Assembly (NCBI GenBank): GCA_934591815.1
Contig: CAKTPV010000005.1
Location: 43,906-107,905, forward strand
Length of the DNA: 64,000 bases
Source: an uncultured Oscillospiraceae bacterium
GTDB taxonomy: Bacteria; Bacillota; Clostridia; Oscillospirales; Oscillospiraceae
Reading direction: 5' to 3'
Each line of letters begins with the position of its first letter. Positions within the stretch are counted from its first letter, which is position 1. Below the pieces are notes generated by a model that worked only from the letters and a program-made list of their open reading frames with translations, was not told the DNA's origin and did no database searches. Positions 33,148 through 41,686 of the stretch are shown one piece after another. Both the position numbers and the translations under genes were made by a program.

Positions 33148-34230
33148 TCACTCCCCCCGCCGTGGCAGCGGGCCGCTGCGGGCGACGCCGGTGGACTCCC
33201 GTACCACCAGCGATGGCTGGCACTGCACGTGAAAGCGGGCCGCGGCGGAGGCCACCTGATTGTCCTCCAGCATACGGGTGCGGTTGATCAGCGTTGTCAG
33301 CGCCGACTGCGCCAGCACATCCGTGTGGTGTTCGATGGAGGTCAGCGACACCCGCGACATACCGGAGAACAGCAGGTTATCCGACCCGATGACAGAAAAA
33401 TCCTCCGGGATGCGATAGCCCTTGGCGATCAGCGCATCCATGACGCCGTAGGCCATCAGGTCGTTGACGCAGATCAGCCCGGTGATGTCGTTCTCATAGA
33501 TTCGCTTATTCTGCGCCATGGAGTAGCCCACATGGTAGTGGAACGCCGTCTCCTCCAAATAGCCGCTGCGGGCACTGTTGCTGGTCAGCATCAGCAGGTG
33601 ATCCTGCCCCAGCGCCGGGGTGATCTTGGACAGCGCCCCGGCCACGCGCTCCGCCCGCGGCGTGTTGGAGCGATCCGACGAGTGGGTCAGAACGGCGATA
33701 TTGGTATGCCCCAGCCCCAGCAGATGCTCCGCCGCCAGCGCACCCGCCCGGAAGTTATTCAGCTCCACAATGTCGCCCTGCCGGTTGCGCCGGTCGCAGA
33801 CCGTCACGATGGGGATACGGGCGCCATGGCTGGCGTACACCTCCTGATTGTCCGGCGGATAGAGGAACACCACTCCGAGATAGTGCTGCTTGATGGCGGT
33901 GGTGAGGTAATCGCTCTCCAGCTCCGGGTCGTGGTACGTGCAGGCCGCCGTCACGCGGATATCCCGCTTGGCCGCGTATCGATCCATCGCCTGAATAATC
34001 GCGGTATAAAACGGATTGGTCAGCTGGGTGGCGATCACCAGCACGGTATCGCCCGTGGCAACGGACGTCCCCCGGAAGTTGTATTGCAGCGCGGACGCCG
34101 CCGCAAGGACGCTCTCCACCGTGGAAGCCGGAAAATTGGACAGCTTTCCGTTGAGTATCATGGACACCGTGGGCTGGGACACGCCCGCCGCCCGCGCCAC
34201 GTCCTGCATGGTCGTACCTTTTTTGCGCAT
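33148..34230 (-). CDS. LacI-family transcriptional regulator
   Basis: 360 aa. N-terminal HTH TTMQDVARAAGVSQPTVSMILNGK with hinge region TVESVLAAASALQYNF; then a periplasmic-binding-protein-like effector domain (VLVIATQLTNPFYTAII, AAEHLLGLGHTNIAVLT, GLICVNDLMAYGVMDAL, SVIGSDNLLFS, TSIEHHTDVLAQSALTTLINR). The extra C-terminal 20 residues are basic. Divergent from the 34761 operon; four copies of an AT-rich odd palindrome flank the promoters of the two downstream units. It is therefore the likely sugar-responsive repressor of the locus. Effector unknown. Confidence 0.92.
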   Translation of the reverse strand: MRKKGTTMQDVARAAGVSQPTVSMILNGKLSNFPASTVESVLAAASALQYNFRGTSVATGDTVLVIATQLTNPFYTAIIQAMDRYAAKRDIRVTAACTYHDPELESDYLTTAIKQHYLGVVFLYPPDNQEVYASHGARIPIVTVCDRRNRQGDIVELNNFRAGALAAEHLLGLGHTNIAVLTHSSDRSNTPRAERVAGALSKITPALGQDHLLMLTSNSARSGYLEETAFHYHVGYSMAQNKRIYENDITGLICVNDLMAYGVMDALIAKGYRIPEDFSVIGSDNLLFSGMSRVSLTSIEHHTDVLAQSALTTLINRTRMLEDNQVASAAARFHVQCQPSLVVRESTGVARSGPLPRRGE

Positions 34231-34317
34231 GGAAGTTCCTCCCTGTCTGTTAAATCGGGGCGCCCCGGCTGGGATACATACCCGTGAGCAAGCTTCTGCT
34301 CCCGCCGATCACCGTCC

Positions 34318-34346
34318 AGTATAGCACAAGAATAAAACCCGGTAAA
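34318..34346 (-). promoter_or_regulatory. Promoter of the LacI-family gene
   Basis: Minus strand TTTACC (34346-34341), 17-nt spacer, TATACT (34323-34318). Confidence 0.55.
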
Positions 34347-34529
34347 GTCCCCACTTCCGCTCTCCCGCCGGAGCGGGAAATTTTTGTCCGCTTTTTACCT
34401 GTATTTTACCCCCACCAGACTGCCGACTTTACGCGCGTGCGCCATAGTATACAGGTCGGGCACGCAGGTCGAACGGCGGGAAAACGCCTCTCCCGGCGCC
34501 TTTCGAGGCCATTTCTTTCTGCGCCTAAT

Positions 34530-34544
34530 TTTATTAGTAATATT
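34530..34544. promoter_or_regulatory. Operator candidate O1 (distal, unit 1)
   Basis: TTATTAGTAATATTT region centred on G34537 with an 11-bp perfect odd palindrome TATTAGTAATA (34532-34542). Matches the consensus AATATTAGTAATATT found at four sites in the locus; lies about 155 bp upstream of the unit 1 start of transcription. Confidence 0.6.
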
Positions 34545-34566
34545 TTGAATGTCAAGCAGAATGCTT

Positions 34567-34600
34567 TTTACACAAAAATTCCACCTCCCCCTTGTGTAAA
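34567..34600. promoter_or_regulatory. TTTACACAA/TTGTGTAAA inverted repeat upstream of unit 1
   Basis: Perfect 9-bp arms at 34567-34575 and 34592-34600, 16 bp apart, between operator O1 and the unit 1 promoter. Could be a second regulator's site or a hairpin. The following aattttacaaa recurs at 44718-44727 near promoter 2. Confidence 0.45.
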
Positions 34601-34654
34601 TCGTCAATTTTACAAATCTCACCGCGAAAACAGGAGAATTTTCGTCAGGATAGA

Positions 34655-34683
34655 TTGACTTTGCCCGCCGAATGAGGTACACT
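34655..34683 (+). promoter_or_regulatory. Promoter of unit 1 (P1)
   Basis: TTGACT (34655-34660), 17-nt spacer, TACACT (34678-34683). Transcription would start near 34690. Confidence 0.7.
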
Positions 34684-34725
34684 CCCCCCATACAAGCGCT
34701 CACAGAAGCCACACTCTCCATCCAA

Positions 34726-34740
34726 ATTTTTAGTAATATT
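34726..34740. promoter_or_regulatory. Operator candidate O2 (proximal, unit 1)
   Basis: ATTTTTAGTAATATT centred on G34733, right half identical to consensus. It lies in the short 5' leader, 21 bases upstream of the first start codon, where a bound repressor would block elongation or ribosome access. Confidence 0.6.
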
Positions 34741-34760
34741 ATTAGTGCAAAGGACGATAT

Positions 34761-35891
34761 ATGGCAAAGATATACTTGGTACGCCACTGCGAGTCAGAGG
34801 GGAACGCCACCCGGCGCACACAGGCGCAGACAGACGCGCTCGTGACCGTGAAGGGCTACGAGCAGAATGAGGTACTCCGCCGCCGCTTTCACGGCGTACA
34901 TTTAGACGCCATTTATGCCAGCGATACCTTCCGTTCCATTGCCACCGCCGACCCCATCGCCAAGGAGCGCGGCCTGCCCATCCGGGTGCGCATCTCCCTG
35001 CGGGAGGTCACCACCGGCGTATGGGAGGACATGGCGTGGGGCAATATCGCGCAGGAGTACCCCGAGGCCAATCAGGTCTGGTCGGACGCCCCTTGGGACA
35101 ACATCACCCCCGGCGCCAGTTCCTTCCGCCAGGTCGCGGAAAACGCCACGCACTGTCTGCGGCGCATCGCCAGAGAGGTGGGGCGCGACGGCGCGGCCAT
35201 GGTCGTCTCTCACTCCTGCACCATTAAGGCCACCCTCTGCATGATTGCCGGAAAGCCCATGTCCTGCGTCAAGGAGATGGGACACGGCGACAACACCTCC
35301 GTTTCCCTGCTGGACGTGGACGAAAACGGTGTCATCCGCATTGAATATATGAATGACGACTCCCACCTCCCCGACCACCTGCGGCGGTCCTGGGGCGGTG
35401 TGGCCGGCAGCGACATCAACATGGCCGTGTACCCCTGCCGACTGCCGGAGCAGGCAGAGGATCTGCTGAAGCTGGCCGCCGCCGACGCCGCCCAGCGCGG
35501 CGCGGACTTTGACGGCGCTGCCTATCTCCGCGAGGCGGAAACGCTGCTGAACCGGTACCCCGACCGTATCGCTCTCTCCTATCTCAAGGGGCAGCCCAGC
35601 GGCTTCATCCGCTTCGATCACCTGCCCGAGATGCCCGATGGCGACATTGCCGTGCAGCAGCTCTACGTCATCCCCGCGCTCCAGCAAAAGGGCTACGGCG
35701 AGCAGCTTTTCGGCTATGCCTGCCACGTCCTGCGCTACCAGGGTCAAAACCGCATCGTCATGCGTACCGACGGCACGCCGGAGGAAACCCGCGTAGCCAG
35801 CCGGTTCGCTATGGACGATATGCACGGCTTCCCCGGCTGCCGCGCCATGTACCTCTACTGTCCCCCCTGTCCCTACCCTGTTTTAGCATGA
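34761..35891 (+). CDS. Histidine phosphatase-GNAT acetyltransferase fusion
   Basis: 376 aa, first gene of unit 1. Residues 1-210 are a phosphoglycerate-mutase-like histidine phosphatase: LVRHCESEGN (Arg8, His9 as phosphoacceptor; the usual RHG Gly is Cys), ASDTFRSIATA, REVTTGVWEDMAWG, VVSHSCTIKA (second His) and GHGDNTSVSLL. Residues 230-370 look like a GNAT N-acyltransferase: SGFIRF, GDIAVQQLYVIPALQQKGYGEQLFGYA (acetyl-CoA loop). Fusion is real, as one uninterrupted frame links both. A likely job is dephosphorylation plus acylation of a sugar-phosphate or damaged metabolite of this pathway; the substrate is unknown. RBS aaagga. Confidence 0.82.
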   Translation: MAKIYLVRHCESEGNATRRTQAQTDALVTVKGYEQNEVLRRRFHGVHLDAIYASDTFRSIATADPIAKERGLPIRVRISLREVTTGVWEDMAWGNIAQEYPEANQVWSDAPWDNITPGASSFRQVAENATHCLRRIAREVGRDGAAMVVSHSCTIKATLCMIAGKPMSCVKEMGHGDNTSVSLLDVDENGVIRIEYMNDDSHLPDHLRRSWGGVAGSDINMAVYPCRLPEQAEDLLKLAAADAAQRGADFDGAAYLREAETLLNRYPDRIALSYLKGQPSGFIRFDHLPEMPDGDIAVQQLYVIPALQQKGYGEQLFGYACHVLRYQGQNRIVMRTDGTPEETRVASRFAMDDMHGFPGCRAMYLYCPPCPYPVLA

Positions 35892-35901
35892 GGTCTACAC
35901 C

Positions 35902-36765
35902 ATGAAAACCATCTACATCTCCTCCTACTGCGTGTTCTTCCGGGACTACCCCGCCCTGTACGACATGGTGCGCGGCACAGACGATCTGGGCGTGGAGCTG
36001 GCGACAAGCTGGACATACCCGGAGTTCGACGCGCTGCTGGACGCGCAGGTCCAGACCTTCGCCCACACCCCCGTCACCATTCACGCCCCCTTCGCGGAAA
36101 TATGCAACGAGGCAGGCTCACCGGACGCACTGGCCATGGATCGCGCCTTTGAAAAGGCGTTCCGCTGGTACGACGCTTTCCACGCCACCTCCATGGTGAT
36201 GCACACCCACGAAAAGGCCGTTTCCCCCGGCAGTATCCCTCAGATGATCCAGCTGTCCCGCGAAAACGTGCTGCGCGCGGCGGCGGAAGCCCGCCGGCGC
36301 GGCGTCCGGCTGACAGTGGAAAACGTAGGCTTTCCGGCAAAGAATTCCGCGCTCTTTACGCAGGATGCGTTCGTGTCCTTTATCGAGAGCCTTCCCCCGG
36401 AGGTAGGCGCACTGATCGACACCGGCCACGCGATGGCCAACCACTGGGACATCCCGGACCTGATCCGCACCTTAGGCTCACGAATCGGCGGCTACCACCT
36501 CCACAACACCGACGGCGTTCACGACCTGCACCGCCCTCTTTTCGAGGATGGTCTGTGGTACGACGAGGACGCCGTCCTGCGGATGCTGGAAACAGCGGCC
36601 AAGTACTCCCCAGCGGCCGATCTGGTGCTGGAATACGCCCCCGGCACACACATCACCACCGAGCTGCTGCGCCGGGATGCCCGGCGCGTTCAGGAAATAT
36701 GGCATAACGCCTGCGACCCCGCTGACCATCATTTGGCCTCTGCGCCAGGAAAGGAAACGACATGA
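35902..36765 (+). CDS. Sugar phosphate isomerase/epimerase-like TIM-barrel protein
   Basis: 287 aa, xylose-isomerase-like TIM barrel (AP endonuclease 2 superfamily). Candidate metal ligands at strand ends: ENVGF (Glu near 139), LIDTGHA (Asp), GYHLHNTDG (His) and LVLEYAPG (Glu). Members isomerise or epimerise keto-sugars or dehydrate inositol derivatives. It begins 10 bp after the fusion gene and overlaps the permease gene by 4 bp (ATGA), so it belongs to the transport operon and probably acts on the imported compound. Confidence 0.8.
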   Translation: MKTIYISSYCVFFRDYPALYDMVRGTDDLGVELATSWTYPEFDALLDAQVQTFAHTPVTIHAPFAEICNEAGSPDALAMDRAFEKAFRWYDAFHATSMVMHTHEKAVSPGSIPQMIQLSRENVLRAAAEARRRGVRLTVENVGFPAKNSALFTQDAFVSFIESLPPEVGALIDTGHAMANHWDIPDLIRTLGSRIGGYHLHNTDGVHDLHRPLFEDGLWYDEDAVLRMLETAAKYSPAADLVLEYAPGTHITTELLRRDARRVQEIWHNACDPADHHLASAPGKETT

Positions 36766-37652
36766 AAAAGAGTTCAGAGCTTCCACTGGCAAGGCGCCTT
36801 GAAAAGAAAGGGCTTCCGTATCTTTTGATCCTGCCCGCCATGGCGCTTTTTGTCACCTTCACCTTCTACCCCTTCATCAAAACCATCGTTCTCTCCTTTG
36901 CCCTGACGGACAAGCAGGGAAACTTTTCCAAATGGGTCGGCTTTGACAACTGGGTACGCATCCTCTCCAAGCCCGCCTTTTGGAAGACCATTGCGATCAC
37001 CCTGAAAATGGCGGCCATCAACCTGGTAGGCACGGTGCTTGTCGCCATGATCTTCGCGCTGCTGGCCAACCGTAAGGTGCGCTTCTCCAAGTTCTATCAG
37101 ACCATGTACGCCCTGCCCATGGCCATCGCCTCCTCTCCTGCCGCCGCCATCTTCCTCTTCATCTACCGGCAGAAGAACGGTCTTCTCAACAACATCCTCG
37201 GCGTGGAGCAGGCTTGGCTGCTGGATCAGTCCACCGCCATCTGGTGCGTCTGCGCCATGACCATATGGATGCACATCGGCACCAGCTTCATCTTCCTGCT
37301 GGTGGGCTTCCGCAACGTGCCGGAGGACTTGCTGGAAAGCGCGTGGCTGGACGGCGCCGGGCCGTTCAAGCGCATCTGGCACATCATCCTGCCCATGGCA
37401 TCCCCTCAGATCTTCTTCGTCATCTTCATGAACATCGCCAGCTCCTTCAAGACCTTCGCGCAGATCAAGCTGCTGACGCAGGGCGGGCCGGTGAACAGCA
37501 CTAAGACACTGATCTACTACATCTACGAAAACGCCATCCTTAACGGCCGCTTCGAGACTGCCTGCGTACAGGCCATCTTCCTGTTCCTGATGATCTTTGT
37601 CCTGACGCGGATACAGTTTATTTTCGAAGATAAGGTGGTGCATTATCAATGA
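36762..37652 (+). CDS. Carbohydrate ABC transporter permease, UgpA/MalF type
   Basis: 296 aa with six membrane helices. The EAA loop that docks the ATPase reads ESAWLDGAGPFKRIWHIILPMASP. The sequence starts with the LPYLLILPAMALFVTFTFYPFIKT pattern typical of CUT1 sugar importers. It overlaps its partner permease by 4 bp. No ATP-binding subunit is encoded in the locus; CUT1 systems of Firmicutes often use a shared MsmK/UgpC-type ATPase. Confidence 0.92.
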   Translation: MKKSSELPLARRLEKKGLPYLLILPAMALFVTFTFYPFIKTIVLSFALTDKQGNFSKWVGFDNWVRILSKPAFWKTIAITLKMAAINLVGTVLVAMIFALLANRKVRFSKFYQTMYALPMAIASSPAAAIFLFIYRQKNGLLNNILGVEQAWLLDQSTAIWCVCAMTIWMHIGTSFIFLLVGFRNVPEDLLESAWLDGAGPFKRIWHIILPMASPQIFFVIFMNIASSFKTFAQIKLLTQGGPVNSTKTLIYYIYENAILNGRFETACVQAIFLFLMIFVLTRIQFIFEDKVVHYQ

Positions 37653-38485
37653 CTTCCGCAAAAACCGTACGCAAGCTCAAGAGCGGCAGCTCCTATCTTC
37701 TCAAGGCCATTTTGGGTATTGCATTCATTTCCCCTCTCATCATCGGTCTGGCCTTCTCCTTCCAGACGGAGGAAGCCCTTGTCACCTACCCCCTCCACCT
37801 GTTTACGGATAACCCCACGCTTGCCAGCTATGCCGAGGTCTTTCGCAAGGTTCCCCTGCTCCTCTACCTGAAGAACTCCGTCATCGTCTGCTTCTTCTCC
37901 ATTTTAGGACAGGTGATTTTCGCCTCGCTGGCCGCCTACGCCTTCGTCTACTTTGACTTCCGCTTCAAAAAGGCGTTGTGGACGCTGGTGCTGATGACCA
38001 TGATGGTCCCCGGCGAGGTGGTGGTCATCACCAACTACGTGACCATCCAGCACTGGGGTCTGATCAACACCTTCCTGGGTCTCGTCATCACCCATCTGAT
38101 CTCCGGCACGGCTATCTTCATGATGCGCCAGTATTACCTGACGCTGCCCAAGGATTTCAAGGAGGCGGCCACCATCGACGGGTGCAGCGACATGGGCTTC
38201 CTGTTCCGTATCGCCACGCCCCTGTCCATCCCCACCATCTCCGCGCTGGCCATCTACCTGTTTGTCAGCATCTACAACGCCTTCTTTTGGCCTCTGCTGG
38301 TCACGAACAAGGACACCATGCGCACCGTCCAGATCGGCATTTCCTTCCTGGTCACCTCCGACATCATCAGCTACGGTCAGATCCTGGCCGGCGCCGTGGT
38401 GGCCATCGTCCCCTCCGTCATCGCCTATATCTTCGGTCAGGACTACATCATCAAGGGCATGACCGCCGGCGGCGTGAAGGGCTGA
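37649..38485 (+). CDS. Carbohydrate ABC transporter permease, UgpE/MalG type
   Basis: 278 aa, six membrane helices, with EAA loop FKEAATIDGCSDMGFLFRIATPLSIPT and the C-terminal DYIIKGMTAGGVKG characteristic of CUT1 second permeases. ATGA overlap with the first permease. The preceding helix segment shows the usual MMVPGEVVVITNYV pattern. Together with the binding protein at 38563 it forms a high-affinity importer for a sugar, polyol or glycerophosphodiester. Confidence 0.92.
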   Translation: MTSAKTVRKLKSGSSYLLKAILGIAFISPLIIGLAFSFQTEEALVTYPLHLFTDNPTLASYAEVFRKVPLLLYLKNSVIVCFFSILGQVIFASLAAYAFVYFDFRFKKALWTLVLMTMMVPGEVVVITNYVTIQHWGLINTFLGLVITHLISGTAIFMMRQYYLTLPKDFKEAATIDGCSDMGFLFRIATPLSIPTISALAIYLFVSIYNAFFWPLLVTNKDTMRTVQIGISFLVTSDIISYGQILAGAVVAIVPSVIAYIFGQDYIIKGMTAGGVKG

Positions 38486-38562
38486 TTTCCTCCGGCGCAG
38501 CCGCCCCAAGTGTATAAAGCGCCCCGTGCGTTTTATAAATAAAAAATAAGAAGGAGACACGT

Positions 38563-39933
38563 ATGAAAAAGATTCTTGCATTGATCCTTGCGCTTGTCAT
38601 GGCCCTTTCTCTGGTGGCCTGCGGCAAGCAGCAGGACGACCAGCAGCAGGACGTCGATGAGCCCAGCACCCCCATCGAGCTGGTTTGGTGGACGTACTTC
38701 GGCGACACCAACATCGGCTACCTGCAGACCATTCTGGATCGCTTCAACGCTTCCCAGACCAAGTACCACGCCACCATTGAGTATCAGGGCTCTCAGGCAG
38801 AGATGAACGCCAAGATCGGTTCTACCGCTCAGGCTGATCTGCCCGCCCTGTTCAGCGGCGCTGTGGAGAACGTGGCTATGTATGCCACCTCCGACTTCTG
38901 CACCCCCCTGCAGACCTTCATCGACAAGGATACCGAGGGTTGGCCCGAGCTGGAGCAGACCTGGGCTTCCATCCGCGCTGCCTATCAGGACAACGAGGGC
39001 AATCAGATCGGCTATCCCACCGGCTACAGCTACGGCGGCATCTTCTACAACGCTGACCTGTTCGACACTGCCGGGATCAAGGCCGAGGACATCCAGAGCA
39101 TGGATGACCTGTATGCTACCTGCGAAACGCTGGTAAAGGGCGGCTACTGCACCTACGGTATTGGCTTCCACCCCGACGGCTTCTACTTCAACGGCGTTCT
39201 GGGCCGCGAGGGTCTGCAGGCGTATGACGCCGGCAACGGCTACGACGGTCAGATCACCAAGTGCCTCTACACGGATGGCGGCACCGTGCAGAACACCATC
39301 TACAATATGCTGGACAACTATCAGAAGCTGTACAAGAATAACCTCGCCATTGCCTGGGGTAGCGACTACCAGGGCGAGATTATTCCTCAGTTGGCTTCCG
39401 GCGACTGCGCCATGCTGATGGGCGTTGTGTCCATGACCACCAAGATCCTGAATTCCGTCAACGGTGCTTTTAACGTCGGCATCATTCCTCTGCCCTCCGC
39501 TACTGAGGATGGCAAGCGCACCGGTGAGCCCGCCGGCGGCACCGGCATCTACATCTGCAACAACGGCAACGAGGCACAGCAACAGGGCGCCTATGAGCTG
39601 ATCAAGTACATGAGCACCGGCGACGAGGCCGCCTACTTCTCCACCTGCACCGGCTACCTCGCTCCCAACCAGCAGACCTACGACAGCGAGGTCTATCAGA
39701 AGTACATGAACGAGACCTTCCCCGCCATCAAGGCCGTGTACGCGAGCCTTCAGAACTCTGACGACTCCGCCAACAACCCCTACATCCCCATCTCCAACGA
39801 GATGAAGGCCGCCAACAAGCTCTGCATCCAGACCATCACTGCTGATCCCAATGCGGACATCAACGCCGCCATGAAGGTCGCCTGCGACTCCATCCAGGAG
39901 GCCATCGACCTCTACAACATGTCCAACGGCTAA
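38563..39933 (+). CDS. Extracellular solute-binding lipoprotein, UgpB-like
   Basis: 456 aa, signal peptide ending LSLVAC (Cys20), family 1 solute-binding fold. Visible: IELVWWTYFGDTNIGYLQ, ILDRFNAS, YPTGYSYGGIFYNADLFDTAGIK, and aromatic-rich binding cleft segments. C-terminal IQTITADPNADINAAMKVA is typical. UgpB-type proteins bind glycerol 3-phosphate or glycerophosphodiesters, but CUT1 relatives bind oligosaccharides, so ligand is open. RBS aaggaga. A terminator-like stem follows (39948-39978), which would allow higher expression of this gene than of those downstream. Confidence 0.9.
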   Translation: MKKILALILALVMALSLVACGKQQDDQQQDVDEPSTPIELVWWTYFGDTNIGYLQTILDRFNASQTKYHATIEYQGSQAEMNAKIGSTAQADLPALFSGAVENVAMYATSDFCTPLQTFIDKDTEGWPELEQTWASIRAAYQDNEGNQIGYPTGYSYGGIFYNADLFDTAGIKAEDIQSMDDLYATCETLVKGGYCTYGIGFHPDGFYFNGVLGREGLQAYDAGNGYDGQITKCLYTDGGTVQNTIYNMLDNYQKLYKNNLAIAWGSDYQGEIIPQLASGDCAMLMGVVSMTTKILNSVNGAFNVGIIPLPSATEDGKRTGEPAGGTGIYICNNGNEAQQQGAYELIKYMSTGDEAAYFSTCTGYLAPNQQTYDSEVYQKYMNETFPAIKAVYASLQNSDDSANNPYIPISNEMKAANKLCIQTITADPNADINAAMKVACDSIQEAIDLYNMSNG

Positions 39934-39947
39934 CTTAAGCGACCCTG

Positions 39948-39978
39948 ACAGGGAGCGGAGTCACGCTCCGCTCCCTGT
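39948..39978 (+). terminator. Intra-operon attenuating terminator after the binding-protein gene
   Basis: 13-bp perfect stem acagggagcggag/ctccgctccctgt with loop tcacg, followed by TTCTTTTCTTT. Partial termination here is common after binding-protein genes. Confidence 0.75.
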
Positions 39979-40001
39979 TCTTTTCTTTGGAGGAACGGTA
40001 T

Positions 40002-41015
40002 ATGAAGAAACGGATCTATATAGCTTTTCTGTGCGCGGTCACGCTGCTTTTGACAGCGTGCGGAACGAAGCCCCCCAGCGATACAGACCTGGAGCTGGCA
40101 GCCGGCAACTACGCCTCCCGGGTGTTTGACACCTCCGAGGACAGCGGCAAGCTCACCGCCCGGTATCTGTATCTCACCAAGGATACGCCCGCCAAGAACG
40201 ATGTCATCACCACCGGCGACAGCACCGTCTACACCTCCCCCGACGGCAAGGTCATGCTGGTGGACTGTGCCAACCCCGCCTCCGGCGAGGATGTGGTGGC
40301 TCAGCTGCAGCGCATGGGCGTGGAGAAAATCGACATCCTTGTGGTGAGCCACCCCCATGCCGACCACATCGGCGGCTTTGAAACGGTGGTCAACACGTTC
40401 CCCGTAGAGCAAATCTATATGGCCGATCACACGTATAACTCCGACACCTATCGCCGCATGATAGAGGTCATCCGCGAAAAATCCATCCCCGTCACCTATC
40501 TCGAAACAGGCTCTACCTTCTCCTTCGGCGACGAGGTTTCCGTCACGTGCTACAACCCTCGCCCCGAGAATCTGCAAAATATCACCGCAGGCTTCATGGA
40601 CGATAACAACTGTTCCGTCGCCCTGCGTATCGTCTACGGCCAGTCCAGCTTTTGGACCAGCGGCGACCTCTACACCAATCAGGAGACATATTTGGTGGAC
40701 ACCTACGGCGACGCGCTTGCCTCCGACGTGGTGAAGATGAACCACCACGGCTGGGACACCTCCAACTGCGGCGCTTTCGTAAAGACGATGCACCCGCTGG
40801 TGGCGGTGGCCATGCACGACAGCATTACCAGCCGCACCACTGCGCTGCGGTACTATGCCGCAGGCACGCAGACCTTCTACAACTGCGTGGACGGCGCGGT
40901 GAAGGTCTCCACACCGGGCGACGGCACTTACGACGTGCAGAGCCAGTTTATCCGCGAGCTGGACTACTTCGGCGCCCCCTCCGAGGACGGTCACTACCAG
41001 CTCCCCGCGGCGTAA
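40002..41015 (+). CDS. Metallo-beta-lactamase-fold hydrolase lipoprotein
   Basis: 337 aa from the ATG at 40002 (GGAGG upstream; an earlier in-frame TTG has no RBS). Lipobox LLLTAC (Cys20) places it on the outer face of the membrane. Metal motif VVSHPHADHIGGFE, later DDNNCSVALRIVYG, WTSGDLY (Asp ligand) and KMNHHGWDTSN match the ComEC/Rec2 C-terminal hydrolase-like group. Extracellular members act on nucleic acids, phosphodiesters or teichoic-acid-like polymers. Here it may release the compound taken up by the adjacent ABC importer (inference). Confidence 0.85.
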   Translation: MKKRIYIAFLCAVTLLLTACGTKPPSDTDLELAAGNYASRVFDTSEDSGKLTARYLYLTKDTPAKNDVITTGDSTVYTSPDGKVMLVDCANPASGEDVVAQLQRMGVEKIDILVVSHPHADHIGGFETVVNTFPVEQIYMADHTYNSDTYRRMIEVIREKSIPVTYLETGSTFSFGDEVSVTCYNPRPENLQNITAGFMDDNNCSVALRIVYGQSSFWTSGDLYTNQETYLVDTYGDALASDVVKMNHHGWDTSNCGAFVKTMHPLVAVAMHDSITSRTTALRYYAAGTQTFYNCVDGAVKVSTPGDGTYDVQSQFIRELDYFGAPSEDGHYQLPAA

Positions 41016-41046
41016 CTTTCCTCCCCACAGATACGCGAGGTGACAC

Positions 41047-41652
41047 ATGGGTGCAAACATCAAACGACTATTCGGGGAGGAGTTCAACTCCCTCCTGCTC
41101 CTTAATCTCATCACCGCAGCGCTGACGCTGCCGGCGGTGACGCTCGGCCCTGCGCTGGTGGCGCTCTACGGCACGCTCTATAAGGTCTTGGACGACACCT
41201 GCGACCGCAGCCGCGTCCGCCAGTTTTGGACGCTGTTCAAAGCGAAGTTTTGGAAGGGCGTCCTTTTGGAGTTGACGGTGGGCGGCTACGGCGCGATGCT
41301 CCTTTGGTGCTCTGCGCTGGCCGGTAAGCTGGGCGACCGGGGCCTGGTGCTGTGGATGGTCACGGTGCTGATGGGTTCGTGGGCGGCACTGAGCAGCGTC
41401 TGCGTCTGCCAGCTCCTGGCCGCCACGGAGCAGCCCTTCGGCACGGCGCTCTGGAACGGCATCTGTCTGGCGCTGGGGCGTCTGCCTCTGTCGCTGCTGG
41501 CCGCTCTCAGCACCTACGGCGTGCTGATCGTGTGCTACCTGCTCTACCCCATTTCCATTCTGCCGCTGGCCGTGATCCTACTCTCCGCCATGGCGGCGCT
41601 GGCCGTCTCTATCCTCACGCCCGCCGTGCAGGATCTTTTCGCAGAGGACTGA
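41047..41652 (+). CDS. DUF624 (YesL-like) membrane protein
   Basis: 201 aa with five to six hydrophobic segments. N-terminal LFGEEFNSLLLLNLITAALTLPAVTLGPALVALY is the DUF624 pattern (two helices with a conserved Pro-Ala). YesL-like proteins occur inside many carbohydrate ABC operons of Firmicutes, where their job is unknown; a role in assembly or function of the importer is assumed from context. RBS gaggtgac. Confidence 0.82.
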   Translation: MGANIKRLFGEEFNSLLLLNLITAALTLPAVTLGPALVALYGTLYKVLDDTCDRSRVRQFWTLFKAKFWKGVLLELTVGGYGAMLLWCSALAGKLGDRGLVLWMVTVLMGSWAALSSVCVCQLLAATEQPFGTALWNGICLALGRLPLSLLAALSTYGVLIVCYLLYPISILPLAVILLSAMAALAVSILTPAVQDLFAED

Positions 41653-41686
41653 CCTTCTTCCCGCGAACCACACAGGAGGTGCATAC

